DNA of 33,356 nt, from contig JAOZRQ010000008.1 in NCBI GenBank assembly GCA_029940115.1, forward strand, positions 1-33,356, in the 5' to 3' direction. Shown one piece after another: positions 12,801 to 22,600 of this stretch; the first letter of the stretch is position 1, and each line of letters starts with the position of its first letter. The notes below the pieces were generated by a model that had not been told where the DNA came from, made no database searches, and saw only the letters and a list, made by a program, of their open reading frames with translations. Made by a program: the position numbers and the translations under genes. The DNA is from Desulfobacterales bacterium. Lineage in GTDB: Bacteria > Desulfobacterota > Desulfobacteria > Desulfobacterales > 4be13.

Positions 12801-13685
12801 GTGGCCGAACAGCATCACCCCCTGGCCCATGGTGATGTCAACGTACTCGTTCCCGTCCACGTCCCAGACCCGCGAGCCCCTTGCCCGGCTGCCCACGATG
12901 GGATAGAGCATCTCCTTGGTCGCGAGCCGGAAGCCGACCGACGCCCGGCTGTCCGCAAGGACCGGACGGTGGTCCCGGGCGAGCCGCCTTGAGGTCCTGG
13001 TTCGCTCCGTGAACCTCGCGATCAGGGACTCGAGATGACGCCGCTGTGTTGGACTCAGGCCCCTGGCCCTGATCTCAAGGGGGGACAGCAGGTTCTGGGG
13101 AAGCTTCCGGGGCGGACTGCCGGGAGGGGACACGGCGGGCCCTTCCGGCGGAGGTCCCACGTCAGCCTCCGGTTTGTCCGGAATTGTGAGTTCCGGCGAC
13201 AATCCTTTGTCCCTCAGAAATGCCAGCTGCCGGGAGACCACTTGGCCGACCGTCTGGCTGACCGCCTGGGAGGCCGCACGGAGCTGCTGTGCGAATATCT
13301 GTTCCAATTCCGAGGGGAGTTCGCCCTCAGGCATCTCCGGCATTTCGGCCGGACCCGTCCGAGGCGGGACGTCGGACGGTGCGAAGGCGGGTTCCCGGGA
13401 CGTCGGCTGATCCGGAGGTGCCGAAGGGAGTTCCCCCGGAAGGCTCTCGTCAATGTGGGTCGCCAACGCGTCAATCGTCGCCAACTCCTGAAAGAACTGG
13501 GGAAGCTCGGTCCTGATGCCGTAAGCCTCCTCGACAGCCCGCTGGATCTGCATGAGAATGAGCGAGTTCGCCCCCATCTCAAGAAACGGGACATGAATGT
13601 CATCCTCCGACGGTTGGGTCGGAAGCAGCTTTCCCATGACGGATTGCAATGTTGAGAGAATCTCCTCCCTGGTCTGTCTCCTCAT
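3843..13685 (-). CDS. Hybrid PKS-NRPS: ACP-aminotransferase-C-A-PCP-KS-AT-KR-ACP (ORF3)
   Basis: Listed ORF begins at 13766. MRRQTREEIL at 13685 has AGGA upstream and starts exactly at an ACP (LEMGANSLILMQ). GSA-type AMT (TYGKVVAGGMPIG), HHILIDG (C), YLIYTSGTTGKPKG (A), IGGHSLLVIK (PCP), TSCSTSL (KS), GHSLGE/HAFH (AT), WLITGGLGGIG (KR), LGGDSLLGTRV (ACP). Confidence 0.96.
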   Translation of the reverse strand: MRRQTREEILSTLQSVMGKLLPTQPSEDDIHVPFLEMGANSLILMQIQRAVEEAYGIRTELPQFFQELATIDALATHIDESLPGELPSAPPDQPTSREPAFAPSDVPPRTGPAEMPEMPEGELPSELEQIFAQQLRAASQAVSQTVGQVVSRQLAFLRDKGLSPELTIPDKPEADVGPPPEGPAVSPPGSPPRKLPQNLLSPLEIRARGLSPTQRRHLESLIARFTERTRTSRRLARDHRPVLADSRASVGFRLATKEMLYPIVGSRARGSRVWDVDGNEYVDITMGQGVMLFGHHPEFITEAMRAGLDDAPDCTPPRPPFAGEAAELIAELTGAERVAFTNSGTEAVMAALRVARGMTGRNRVVMFEGAYHGHADTTLAVAGTKEGLPRAVPVAPGTPPSAVEEMIVLEYGADRSLEQIRRIAPDLAAVIVEPVQSRNPSLQPVGFLRGLREITREAGVPLIFDEMITGFRVHPGGVQGLWGIRADITTYGKVVAGGMPIGVVAGKARHMDGIDGGPWDYGDASYPAATRVMFGGTFCQHPLTMATTVATLRHLREQGPGLQETLNQKTADLAENLNSWFVESGIPIRVAHFGSLFRLESTADIELLFHHMMLKGVFIWEWRNYFLSTAHTDEDVELIIQAVRESVQEMRAGGFLTEKSLAPSRAPARAPSPVSSDTGEGHGQEGQGTSEVPEAPPPMPLTEAQRQLWALDQISEAGSMAYHVHATLGLTGPLRVGMLQEAILRVVRRHEALRTVIRDEAQHVMPSPDVGVPLTDLSESDDPEAALAEWYEDELRTPFDLSEGPVFRANILRLGTASHLLVLAGHHILIDGMSLDIIMGEVAAVYSALCDGREIALPPPMQNWKHVQWQMRQNDSPDMRAHKAYWLEQFAGEPPVLDLPADRPPPPMRSYQGGRLAAHLDADVRAGLAEIGRREGCTEFMTLLSAYMVLLHRLTSQARVVVGIPTAGRSFGGGETLVGYCTNLLPVQSSPEGYPTFTEHLGMMRDVLLKAYRHQAYPFADLISRLDLRRDGSRPPLVSVIFNLDRPAEVPKMSGLEVAWRSQPAGFTAFDLVFNLTDTGAELVLECDHNTDMFDPETVDRLIGHFLTLLEGIVADPARRVSDLPLLTDAERHRILHEWNDTETEYPADRCIHHLFEEQAGRTPDAVAVTFEDRQVTYSELNTRANRLAHHLISLGVGPEVPVGICMERCAEMVTGIMGILKAGGAYLPLDPDYPRERLGFMLEDAGVTLLVTQERLTPLLPEHGAHTICPDRDGGASGEGDDNPVSGVGPDNPAYLIYTSGTTGKPKGSVITHHNVVRLFSATDSWFRFGEKDVWTLFHSYAFDFSVWEIWGALSHGGRLVVVPHMVGRSPEIFRDMLRGRRVTVLSQTPQAFAQLMRAELSQDSAGESDLRLVVFGGEALDIRSLEPWFARHGDFPRLTNMYGITETTVHVTYRPLTGADPGNAASVIGVPIPDLRVYVTDRRFQPVPAGVPGEMHVGGAGPGRGYLGRPGLTAEKFIPDPFDGRPGSRLYRTGDIARHLPDGDIEYLGRADHQVKIRGFRIELGEIGAALSGHPSVRDSVVVAREAPSGDRRLVAYVVGEADASDLRDHLRRKLPDHMIPAHFVLMDALPLTPNGKVDRRALPPPDETDSESPHTEPRNDVERQIRDIWREVLGREVEVHDNFFDIGGHSLLVIKVHGRLRELFRKKISVADLFQHTTVAALARHVSPEGSETGREGIVMRKMADNREIAVIGMSAAFPGAEDIAEFWKNLGDGIESLTFLTGDELLAAGVDPSLLENPDYVRTPGGLLEGKDRFDAPFFGYSPNEAELMDPQMRLFHEHTWNALEDAGHDPESYDGRIGLYAGASRNWEWESSAMSSREAGLLGEYAASQLADREFLPTRVAYVLNLRGPATLLQTSCSTSLMAVHTACQALLNGECDMALAGGVSATVLRISGYLYEEGMIASPDGHCRAFDAKAAGTVDGEGVGVVLLRPLEAALRDRDHIYAVIRGSAVNNDGREKIGYTAPSVAGQAEVVRAAISAAGIPPETVSYVEAHGTGTPLGDPVEIQALTQAFDTAETQFCAIGSVKTNIGHLDAAAGVAGLVKAVLCLGNRAIPPSLNFHEPNPNIDFGNSPFHVSHEFREWADVPLPRRAGVSSLGIGGTNVHVILEEAPEPEDFPAVRDQHLIVLSARTASALDKATTRLAAYFGDHPDVSLADAAYTLQVGRRAFPHRRTCVCADTAEAAEVLSLPASGKVISAISETRRRPVVFMFPGQGAQYVGMGSGLHRTEPVFREAVDRLLDMAAPLMGDENLTRVLYPDRDGGDSRDRMNQTEFTQPLLFIFEYALARLLMAWGIRPDLMIGHSLGEYVAACLSGVFSPEDALGLVIRRGQLIQETEPGAMLTVDASESELAPLLMDGVSLAAVNGPERCVLSGPARTITDLAKRLRADRHEARRLHVSHAFHSETIAPILEKFGEMLETVRLGEPAIPFISNLTGTRITPTDATDPAYWLRQMRETIRFADGLGGLMADEGTVFVEIGPGNTLTTFARRHPEKRPDHLFLNPVRHPTQDVPDVHHLLDQMGRFWLAGGSVDWQAFHSGETRRRIPLPTYPFERQRYWPEKTSPTTEAKTSPTGPVREGKRPDVSDWFYVPVWSPSLLRRDSDMRGRRHRWLVFRDTCGLGDQLVRHLEGEGQHVIVVGGGPKLGKAGDSEYLIDRTRGEDYDLLVREITRDRPFPDKILHLWGVTRHDGGVPCAERVADSLDAGYHSLLRLARALGRSEISDEIRMLVVTNHMQAVGAERLSCPEKAAVLGPVKVIPAEYPHISCRSADIEFPVSFGRRTERLVRSLIAECLAEDSETVVAHRRDRWVRRFEPIQPDNPGPGVSGDAVPPGDVWLITGGLGGIGLTLADYLARRSRARIVLTTRSAFPHRNEWNTLSSSPGNDSVRDRILMICQMEDAGGEVMVMRADVSDRGRMRDVVAEVRRRFGRLNGIIHAAGLPDGAMIQRRTREMSEQVFSSKLAGSLVLSEIMGDSGADTMILCSSLSSILAPFGQVAYCAANAFLDALAHSHMIRDGISVTSVNWDAWQEVGMAADAAKRREQGSGRDELRHGILPEEGGEVFARILRHDFPQVAVSTRDLRMLIREDGRSDIHPAKFPDDPAPPGKTHQRPELRSDYVAPGNETERKIADIWSQLLGLDRVGIHDDFFELGGDSLLGTRVLVRLKEMFGTELTLHRLFQNPTVHDMAEQIRAIRKATRKLENSPEFAEGDWEEGEL
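8740..10230 (-). other. ORF3 adenylation domain (Thr-like specificity inferred)
   Basis: Core motifs LKAGGAYLPLDP, YTSGTTGKPKG, YRTGDIARH. Pocket residues read by eye from FDFSVWE, VLSQTPQAF, VVFGGEAL, NMYGITETTVH: D-F-W-S-V-G-M-V-H-K. Confidence 0.85.
9870..10243. repeat. 374-bp tract identical to 1891-2264
   Basis: See 1891-2264. Confidence 0.95.
11625..11707. repeat. Hexanucleotide repeat with internal inverted repeat in ORF3 AMT-C linker
   Basis: gggcac gggcag gggcac gggaag gggcaa; arms tgcccgtgcccttcccc (11635-11651) and ggggaaggggcacgggca (11668-11685) pair with one bulge. Confidence 0.9.
11730..12960 (-). other. ORF3 GSA-type PLP aminotransferase domain
   Basis: GHHPEF, FTNSGTEAVMAALRVAR, AYHGHAD, IVEPVQSRNPSLQP, LIFDEMITGFR, TYGKVVAGGMPIG (PLP lysine). 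Confidence 0.93.
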
Positions 13686-16600
13686 GACGGAATTTCCTTT
13701 TGTTGGGTTGTCGGTTGCCCGTGTCGCTGTCCGTGACCGTTCCCTGTCGGGCAGGGGCGAGGGCAAGTGTCCACAGCCTTCCTGATGTGGTCAGCATGAA
13801 GGCCTCGTCTGCCTGCTGATCATATGTAGTGCGTAGCGAGGCGAGTGTCAGCATGTTCTCCCCGTCCTGAAATGCGGGATGTTGCATGGCGAAACTTCCG
13901 AGACTCTGTCCGGGGCCTGTTTCGAGGAGGATCATTCCCTTCCCGCCCCGCAACAGCTCGCCGATCCCGTCGGCAAAGCGGGCCGTCCTGCATGTGTGCT
14001 CGGCCCAGTATTGGGGATCGGTCGCTTGGCTCTCGGTGATCCATGTCCCTGTCACGTTGGAGATGTAGGGAATCCGGGGCCGGCTCAGGCGGATCGTCCT
14101 CACCAGCTTCGTCAGCCTCTCCCGGATGGGCTCCATCATTTCTGTATGAATCGGATGGAAGTTCCGGACACGCCGGCAGAGGATATCCGCCCCTCTCAGT
14201 CGCTCCTCCAATCCGGCAACCGCATCGTCAGGCCCCGCGATCACACATTGTGACGGGGTGCTGATGGCGGCGACGGACAGCTCGCCCCCGAGCATGGGCA
14301 TTATCTCCTTTTCCGACAGGGGGACGGCCAGCATCGCGGCCGTCGGCAGTTTCCGAATCATTCGTGCCCTTCCGACCAGCAGGGAGAGGACATCTTCCGC
14401 CGAGATCACCCCCGACAGGCAGGCTGCCGCATATTCCCCCACACTGTAGCCGATCATGGCCCGGGGTCGTATTCCCCGTCCCATCCACATCCGGGCCAGC
14501 GCGTAGTCGGTCACAAAGACACAGGGGTGAAGAATTTCCGTCCGGTTCAGCTTCCGGGTCGCCTCATCATCCGCCTGCTCCTGACTTCCCTGTCTGAGCA
14601 TCTGCCTCAGATCAAACCGCGGTCCGGCCTTGCCGGCATCTTCCAGTCGGCCATCCTGGTCGGGATAAAGGATGTCCCGCAGATCCTCTCCCAGCACCGA
14701 CAGAAGATACTCGCTGCACAGATCCACGGTCTCCCGGAAGACCGGATCGGTTCGGTAAAGCCCCCTGCCCATGCCGACGTAATGGTCGCCGACGCCCGGG
14801 AACATGAGGAGAATCTCCTGGTCAGCCGGATCGCCGGTCTGCGTGGTCATCCGGACGGGGTTGCGGTCTTTCAGCGCGGATACCGCATCGTCCGCACTCC
14901 GGCACACCAGCGCCCGTCTGTGCATCAGAGACGGTCTCCGGTGCAGGGCGAGGGCCAGCTCGGCGAGGTCAGTCTCAGGATTCCCCTCCAGCTGGGCGGT
15001 CAGTCTTTCCGTCTCAGCGTCGAGGTCGGATTCGGTTTCCGACGAAATCAGCAGCAGATGCCATTCCCCCCGGGTCACCGGCGAGATGTCCGAAATCTCG
15101 GACGTCCGAGATTCCCCGGCGGCGGGCTCCCGGGCAGTCCGAGGCGTTTCGGAACCGGCCTTCAGGGATGTCCCGCCAGCCCGCAAGAAATCCAACTGTT
15201 GCGACACCACTTGGGATATCGTCTCAGATACCGCCTCAGATGCGAGATTGAGTTGTTGGCCCATCATTCGGGCGAGGGAAGATGTCCCCTCCGTTCCCTT
15301 TTTCCGTGGCGGGGCAGACAGATTTCCCGACACCTGTGCATCATCTCGGATGTCCCACCGCGGCGTTTCTCCCTTCGTTTCGGCGGCAGAGGGTTGCGTC
15401 GGGGACTCGTTTTCGGATCCGGGCGCCGTTGCCATTTTCCTTTCGGAGAGGTCCTGTTTCCCCAGCCAGTATCGTCTGCGCTGAAACGGATACGTCGGAA
15501 GCGGGACCCGTGTTCTCGGATGATCTTTGTGAAATTCATGCCAGTCGATATCCGCGCCCCTCACATACAGGGCGGACAGATTGTCCAGCAATGTCTGCCA
15601 GAGACCCTTCCCCGGTTCCGGGAATGCCAGCCATATGTCACCCGCCTGCCCATGCATCTCCCTCAGACGCTCTCCGAGGCCGAATTCCATGAAACAGTCG
15701 CAACCCTTTTCCTTCAGCGCGTCGATCCCCGGTTCCTGATCGCCTGATTGATGTGGGACGCGTTGCCAATAGGCCAAGTCGGTGACGGTTTTGGCACGAA
15801 GCACGTCGCCGGTCAGACCGGACACCATGGGGGTGTGCGGGGGGGTGAAGGTGACGGACCGCATCTCCTGTCCGTGGCCGGCAATCAGCTTCAGAGCATC
15901 TTCCGGGGAGAAGACCCCGGCCGCACAGGCGGCCGCATATTCCCCTCCATTCCGTCCCATGAGACTGTGGGGGCGTATCCCCCAAGCCTTCCACAACTCG
16001 GCCAATGAATGTTCCAGCGAAAAGGTCGAAGAGTGGAGATCAAAGGCTGATGGCTGGGACGCCTCATATTTCTTCCGGATATTGTCAACCGCCTGCTGGC
16101 AGCGTTTCTGATGAGGCCGCAATCCTGGGTGGGCTTCAAACAGATTCTCTCCCTTGTCGGGATGCGGGCCTGATGTGCCGGTGAACAGGAAGGCGACCTT
16201 CGGTTGAGCTTTCCCGCGTGGCGACACGTATTCGATCCGTAATCCGGGCTCCCTTCCTGCCAGAAATCCGGCCAGCCGCTCCTGCAATTCCCCATGCGAT
16301 GAGGCCACGACCGCGAGACGATGGGCAAAATGCGTCCGGCCCGCATTCGCGGTAAAGCAGATATCAGCCAACGAAGACGTCCCAGCGGATTTCAGATGGG
16401 ACTCATAGGCCTGAGCCAGTTCTCTCAGGGCGTTTTCGTCCTTTGCCGAAAGTGTCAGGATATGTCCGGGACGTTCCGGGTTCCGGGTCCGGGTTTCCAG
16501 TTTCGAATTTCGAGTTTCAAATTTCAACTCCTCGGGAGCCTCCTCCAGTATCGCATAGGCGTTGGTTCCGCTGATGCCGAAGGAACTGACGCCGGCGATC

Positions 16601-19600
16601 CGTGGCTTTTCTCCGCGAGGCCAAGGGATGCCCTCAACAGGCACTTTTGTCGGGAAACCATCCCACGGAATGACAGGATTCGGTTTGTTGAAATGCAGGT
16701 TCGGTGGGATTTCCTCATGTTGAAGGGCCAGCATGGTCTTGATCAGGCTCGCGATGCCGGCCGCGGCGTTCAGATGCCCGATGTTGGTCTTCACTGCGCC
16801 CAATATCAGGGGATCGTCTTGGGGACGGCCTCCGAAAACTTCCTTCAATGCCTCGATTTCAATGGGATCTCCCAAGGAAGTGGCCGTGCCATGGGTTTCG
16901 ACATAGCTCACATCTCCCGGTGACACCCCGGTTCTTTCAAGCGTCTGACGGATCAGGCATTCCTGGGCCAGCGGATTCGGAACGGTGATCCCGCTGCTGG
17001 GGCCATCATGATTGACCCCGGTTCCCCGAATCAAGGCCAGAATGTGATCCCCTTGGGCCAGCGCATCTGACAGTCGTTTGAGCACAATCATGCCGCACCC
17101 CTCTCCCAGAACAAAGCCGTCCGCGGCCGCGTCAAAGGTTCTGCAACGTCCGGTCGGGGAGAGGGACTGGGTTTTGGCGAGGATAAGATGAAACTCGGGG
17201 GAGAGATTCATCTGCACCCCGCCGGCAATGGCCATGTCGCACTCCCCTGTTCGCAGCCCCTGGCAGGCCAAGTGCAACGTCACCAGCGATCCTGAGCATG
17301 CGGTGTCCACGGCCATGCAGGGCCCCTGCAGACCAAAGGCATGGGATATCCTTCCCGCGCCGAAGCAGAAGCCGTTGCCGGTGGCGGTATGGACGTCGAG
17401 ACGTTCGGGATCACCTGATATCTGCCAGATGGCATAGTCGTTCTGATTCATGCTGACAAAAAGTCCCACAGGGCCGCCTTCCATGCCTTTGGGAGCATAA
17501 CCCGCATGTTCCAAGGCCTCCCATGTCACCTCCAGAAACAGACGATGTTGTGGATCCATATGCAGGACTTCTTGGGGAGATATCTCAAAGAAGCGGGCAT
17601 CAAACTGATCCGCGTTCCGCAGAAAGCTTCCCCATCGGGTGTTCATCTTTCCCGGCATGTTCGGATTCGGATCATAGTATTTGTCCATGTCCCACCTGTA
17701 TGGAGGGATTTCCGTGACCGAATCGGTCCCGTCCCGCAAGTTCTGCCAGAATGCCTCCGGATGATCCGCACCGGGAAAGCGACAACTCATGCCGATGACG
17801 GCAATCGGTTCCGCTGACATCTGTCTCACCTCCCTCAAGGAGTCTGTTGTCTGTTGTTCGTTGCCTGTTGTCTGCTGTTCGTCGTCCGTTGTCACTGGGG
17901 ATGAGAGACCGGTCACGGATATCAGATGGTCTGTCAGGGAGGCCACGGTCGAGAATTTGAAGGCCAGGGTCGCGGACAGCGGGCATCCGAGACCGACTTG
18001 CAGGCGGTTCTTCAACTCCACCGATGTCAGGGAGTCCATCCCGATGTCGAAAAATCCCTGCTCGTCATCCATGACGTGTGACCAGTCGGCTCCCAACACC
18101 CTCGCAACTTGGGATCGGACATAGGATGCCATATACTCTCGTCGCTCACTCGCTGTCATCGCCTTCAAGTCCCTGATGATATCCGGCACCTCTTCAGAGG
18201 CTGGTGATGCCATATGTTCCTGCCTGAGATGGGACAGAAAGGGTGTTGGCGAGGCCTGTGCCAGGAATCGGGGCAGGTTGACAGGGATCACGCCGACCTG
18301 GAATCCGGGAGCCGAAGAGAGCAATTGCTCAAGGATATCCACTCCCTGGTCAGGCTTGATGACGCCCATGCCTTTTCTTCGGAGTTGCTCATGCGTGTCT
18401 TGTCCGGCCACCACCCCGATCTCAGACCAGGCGCCCCAGTTGATGCTCATGCCGGCCAACCCTTGGGCCTGCCGATGTGCGGCAAGGGCGTCCAGGAACA
18501 TGTTTGCCGAGGTGTGGCTGGCCTGGCCGGCCGCGCCGAGCAGAGAGGCCACGGAAGAGAAGAGCACAAAAAAGTCCAACGAAAGATCGGAGGTGAGGGT
18601 GTGCAGGTTCCAGGCACCATGGACCTTCGGCGTCAGCACCTTTTCAAATCGCTCCCAGTTCAATGTGGTGAGAACCGCATCGTCAAGGATCCCGGCGGCA
18701 TGGATGATTCCCCGCAGGGGGGGCAGGTTTGCCGCAGTCTCCTTCAGCACCCCGCGAATCTGCCCGACATCGGAGAGATCGGCCGATGCCGAGAACACGT
18801 TGACGCCGGCTTCCCTGAGTCTCTCTGACGCCTCTCTGAACTCCGCCTTGTCGAGACGCCGTCCCACCAGGACAAGATGCCTTGCGCCCTGTTTTTCCAC
18901 CATCCATCGGGCGATCCGCAATCCGAGCCCTCCTGAGGCACCTGTGATCATGTAGGTGGCGTCTGTCCGGAAAGGCGGGGGCGATGGGTGGTCTTTCCCC
19001 TTTGGCCCGTCATTCTTCAGGTGGGCCAGCCGCGGCACATAGCGAGCATCCTCACGGAATGCGATCTGATCCTCCTCTCCGTGTGAGCGGACCTCCTCAA
19101 AGAGGAGTTGTGCCTCATCCCCCGTGAATCCCGGTTCCAGATCGATCCTCACGCAGTTCAGCTCCGGATGTTCCGAGGCGATCACCTTTCCCATGCCCCA
19201 CAGGGGGGATTGGGCCGGGTTGCCGAAAGTGGCGGGTCCGGGAGTCACATGTTGCGAGTTGCCGGTGTCAACCGGTATGGCACCCTGTGTGACGAACCAG
19301 AGGGAGGGGGGAGCGGGGAGATTCCGCATGACCAGCGCCTGAACCAGGTGCAACGCACTGGCACAGCCGTGAATCTGGGCCGTTCTCAGTTCGTCAGGGG
19401 TCAGTCTCTCCGGATCCGGGGTGTGAAGACTCCACAAATGCATCACATATGCCTTGAATGGCGAATTTGTCTCCAAGGTCTCAGAGATCAGGCGATGGAA
19501 ATCAGCAGGGTTGGCCGGGTCTATTCTGAAAGTCCGGCCATCTGTCCGTTCATACATCTTCCCGGGCAGGACAAATGTGCAATCCGCCCCTGTATTCGCC

Positions 19601-22600
19601 AGATGATCGCCCAACTGTTCGCCGATGCCACGAGGGTCCGCGAATATGAGCCATTGCTCGTCTTTTCCCACAGCCTCGGATATCTGGGAATGCGCCTCAC
19701 CCGGGTCTGTCGCTTTCTGAGCCATGATCACGGCTTGGTCGGCCGAGGCGTTCTCCTGACCATGCGGCAACAACACCTCTGACGCTGTGAACCCCTTCTC
19801 CTGCAACAAGGTCTGCCACTGGGACGGCGAAAGCAGGGGATAAGTGGGGCGCAGTTTTGAATCCGCAAACCGCCACCATCCTTCGGTCAGACCGAAGGTC
19901 AGATCCACCCAGCGTACGCGCTTTATGCCTTCCAACAATATCAGCATCCCCCCGGGGGTGAGCAGACGGTTCACATGGGCCAATGTCTCATTCAGGTCCT
20001 TGGTGGCATGGAGCACATTGGCCGCGAGGATGATATCATATGGATGGTCATCAAGTCCCTGTGCGGAAGGCGGCTGTTCAATGTCCAGCATCTGACACCG
20101 CACAAACGGATAATCGGCAAACGCCCGCCTCGCCTGAGTCACAAACAGGGGAGAGACATCGGTGAACAGATAGTCTGTCCGGTGAACAGGCAGATGCGGC
20201 AGAACAAAGGCCGTTGTTCCCCCCGTGCCGGCTCCGATCTCCAACATTCGCACCCCGCACCCACGGGGCAGACTCGCCAGTGCGGCCGATATCCCCTTTT
20301 GCACCAGTCTGTTCATCGCTTGGGGCCCCGGAGACTCCCGATAGAATCGGGCCAAGGTGCTTGAATCCCCGTCAGGGAACAACAACTGCAACGGATCCGT
20401 TTCCCCCCTGATCACCTCTGCCAATCGGGGGCCGCACCGTCTGAGCAGCGTCAGTTCCGCGGCTGCCTCGGGGTATCGGATTTCCAGGATGTCCATCTCC
20501 GCTTGGGGATCGGGCATGTCAGGCACCGAAACCGCCTCCCAAACATCTCCCCGAGGCTGAATCAACCCTTCTTCCGCGAGCATCTCCAGCAATCGCCCTG
20601 ACAGCCTTCGGTACTGGCTCGCCACGCCCAGTTGCGAAATGAAGTCTTCGGTTGAAAAGAGGGATCCGATTTCCCACGTCCAGCCCATCTGGCCCAACGC
20701 ATTCAACAGGTATGCGGTGCCCAGTCTCTCAAGCTGGGACACGATTTCCCGGTGAGGTCCCATCAGATCAGCCAAACGGATCATCTCCGGCCGGAGCCGG
20801 GTCTTTATTTCCGCAGGTGTCGGCAGATAATCCGCCGGAAGTCCCGGATGCGTCTGAGGCTCCCATGCCACTTGATACAGCCAGTCCTGATATCCCAAGG
20901 TCCCCCGGGACAGGACCTCTAGGGACTCACGGCGTACTTTCCGGCTTCTCATTCCTTTCACGCTGGCAATCCGATCTCCCTCAGGAGAGAACAGGTGCAG
21001 ATCAGCGGACCAGCTCTGCGGATCGGTCTCCGTCGGCGGCGCTGTTTTGACGACACACCACAACCGGGTTGACGGACGGCGGTAAACCCTCATCCGATCC
21101 AGGCTTACGGGAAGATAGGTCTCGTTGTCACCCTCCTTCCCTTCGTCAAAGAGGGTTGCGCCCAAGACTTGAAAGCTGGCATCGAGCAACACAGGATGAA
21201 GCTGAAACCCCCATGATTGGGACATCGCGGACGCTGGCACCTGGATCAGGGCAATGGCCTCCCCCTCCCCTCTGCGAAGAGACTCAATGGCCTGAAAACT
21301 CGGGCCGTGTTCAATTCCCCGCTTCAGATAGCCTTGGTAAAGGTCGCTGACAGGCATCTCCTTGACACATCTCGCGTGTGTTGAGGAGAGATCGGATCGG
21401 GGAGGGGGGGCTTCCATCCGGGCAACCTTGCCCGAGGCGTGGTATGTCCAGACAGGCTCGCCTCCGTCCGGACCAAGGCTGGAAATCTGCCAGCCATACT
21501 GAGATCTCTCCTCCTGGCTTATGACGAGCTGAACGGTCCTGATCTCGTGTTCCCGAAATGCCAAGGCCTCGTGGATGACAAAATCTTCCAGGATCAGATG
21601 ATCCGACCCGAAGATTGTCTGGCCCGCGGCCAACCCCATTTCGAGATACGCGGCGGCAGGCAGGATTGCGGTCCCGAAAACCCGGTGATGCGAGAGAAGC
21701 TCGGTCATGGCATCTCCGAGGCGGGATTGAAACACCCTCTCGCCATCCCTGAATGCCGCCGAATGGAGTCGCTGACCGAGCAGGGGATGACAGGAATCGG
21801 ACGTCCCCAGGTCCCGGTTCCCGGTTCCCGGTTCCGCGTTCCCCATCTCCATCCAGTGCCGTTGCCGTTGAAAGGGATATGTCGGCAGGGTCACCTTTTG
21901 ACAGGCGTCATCCCGGCAGAGCCCCTCCCACTCCACCGACGCACCTCGCACATACAACTCTCCCAAGCTTCGGAGCATCTGCCTCCATTCCGCGTGGCCG
22001 TGACGCAGGCTGGGAAGCCACAGGCCGGCATCATCGGGCAGGCATTCGCGGCCCATTGCGAGAAGCGTCGGTCTCGGACCGATTTCGAGGAATATGTCCA
22101 CCCTCTGCCGATGCAACGTATTCATGCCTTGGGCGAACCTCACCGGGTTCAGCAGGTGGCGGATCCAGTATTCGGGCGTCACCATTTCATCCTCCGCGAG
22201 TTCGCCTGTCAGATTGGAACACCAATCAATCTGGGGTGCTGATAGGGCCACCTCTCCTGCCGCATTCCCAAAGGCCGGGATCACAGGCGCCATCATATGG
22301 GAGTGAAACGCGTGGGAAACATTCAGTTGCCGGGTTCTGATCCCCTCCTTTTCGGCATCGGCCTGGATGGACGCAACGGCTTGGATGGTCCCGGAGACGA
22401 CGATGTTCCCCGGGCCGTTGACAGCGGCGACGGAAACCTCTTTCTCATATGGCCGGACAAGTGCCGCAACCGTGTCAGAATCTGTGTGCAGACAGAGCAT
22501 TCCGCCTTTGTCGCAATGACTCTGAATCAGACGCCCCCGTTCAGCGATCAGCTTCAACCCGTCTTCAAGGCTGAATACCCCGGCCACACACGCGGCGACG

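Noticed and set aside
13686-13766. N-terminal 27-aa extension of ORF3 in the ORF track
   Set aside because: Lies in the 6/7-nt repeat region out of frame with ORF2; ATG at 13685 has a ribosome-binding site and directly precedes the ACP.
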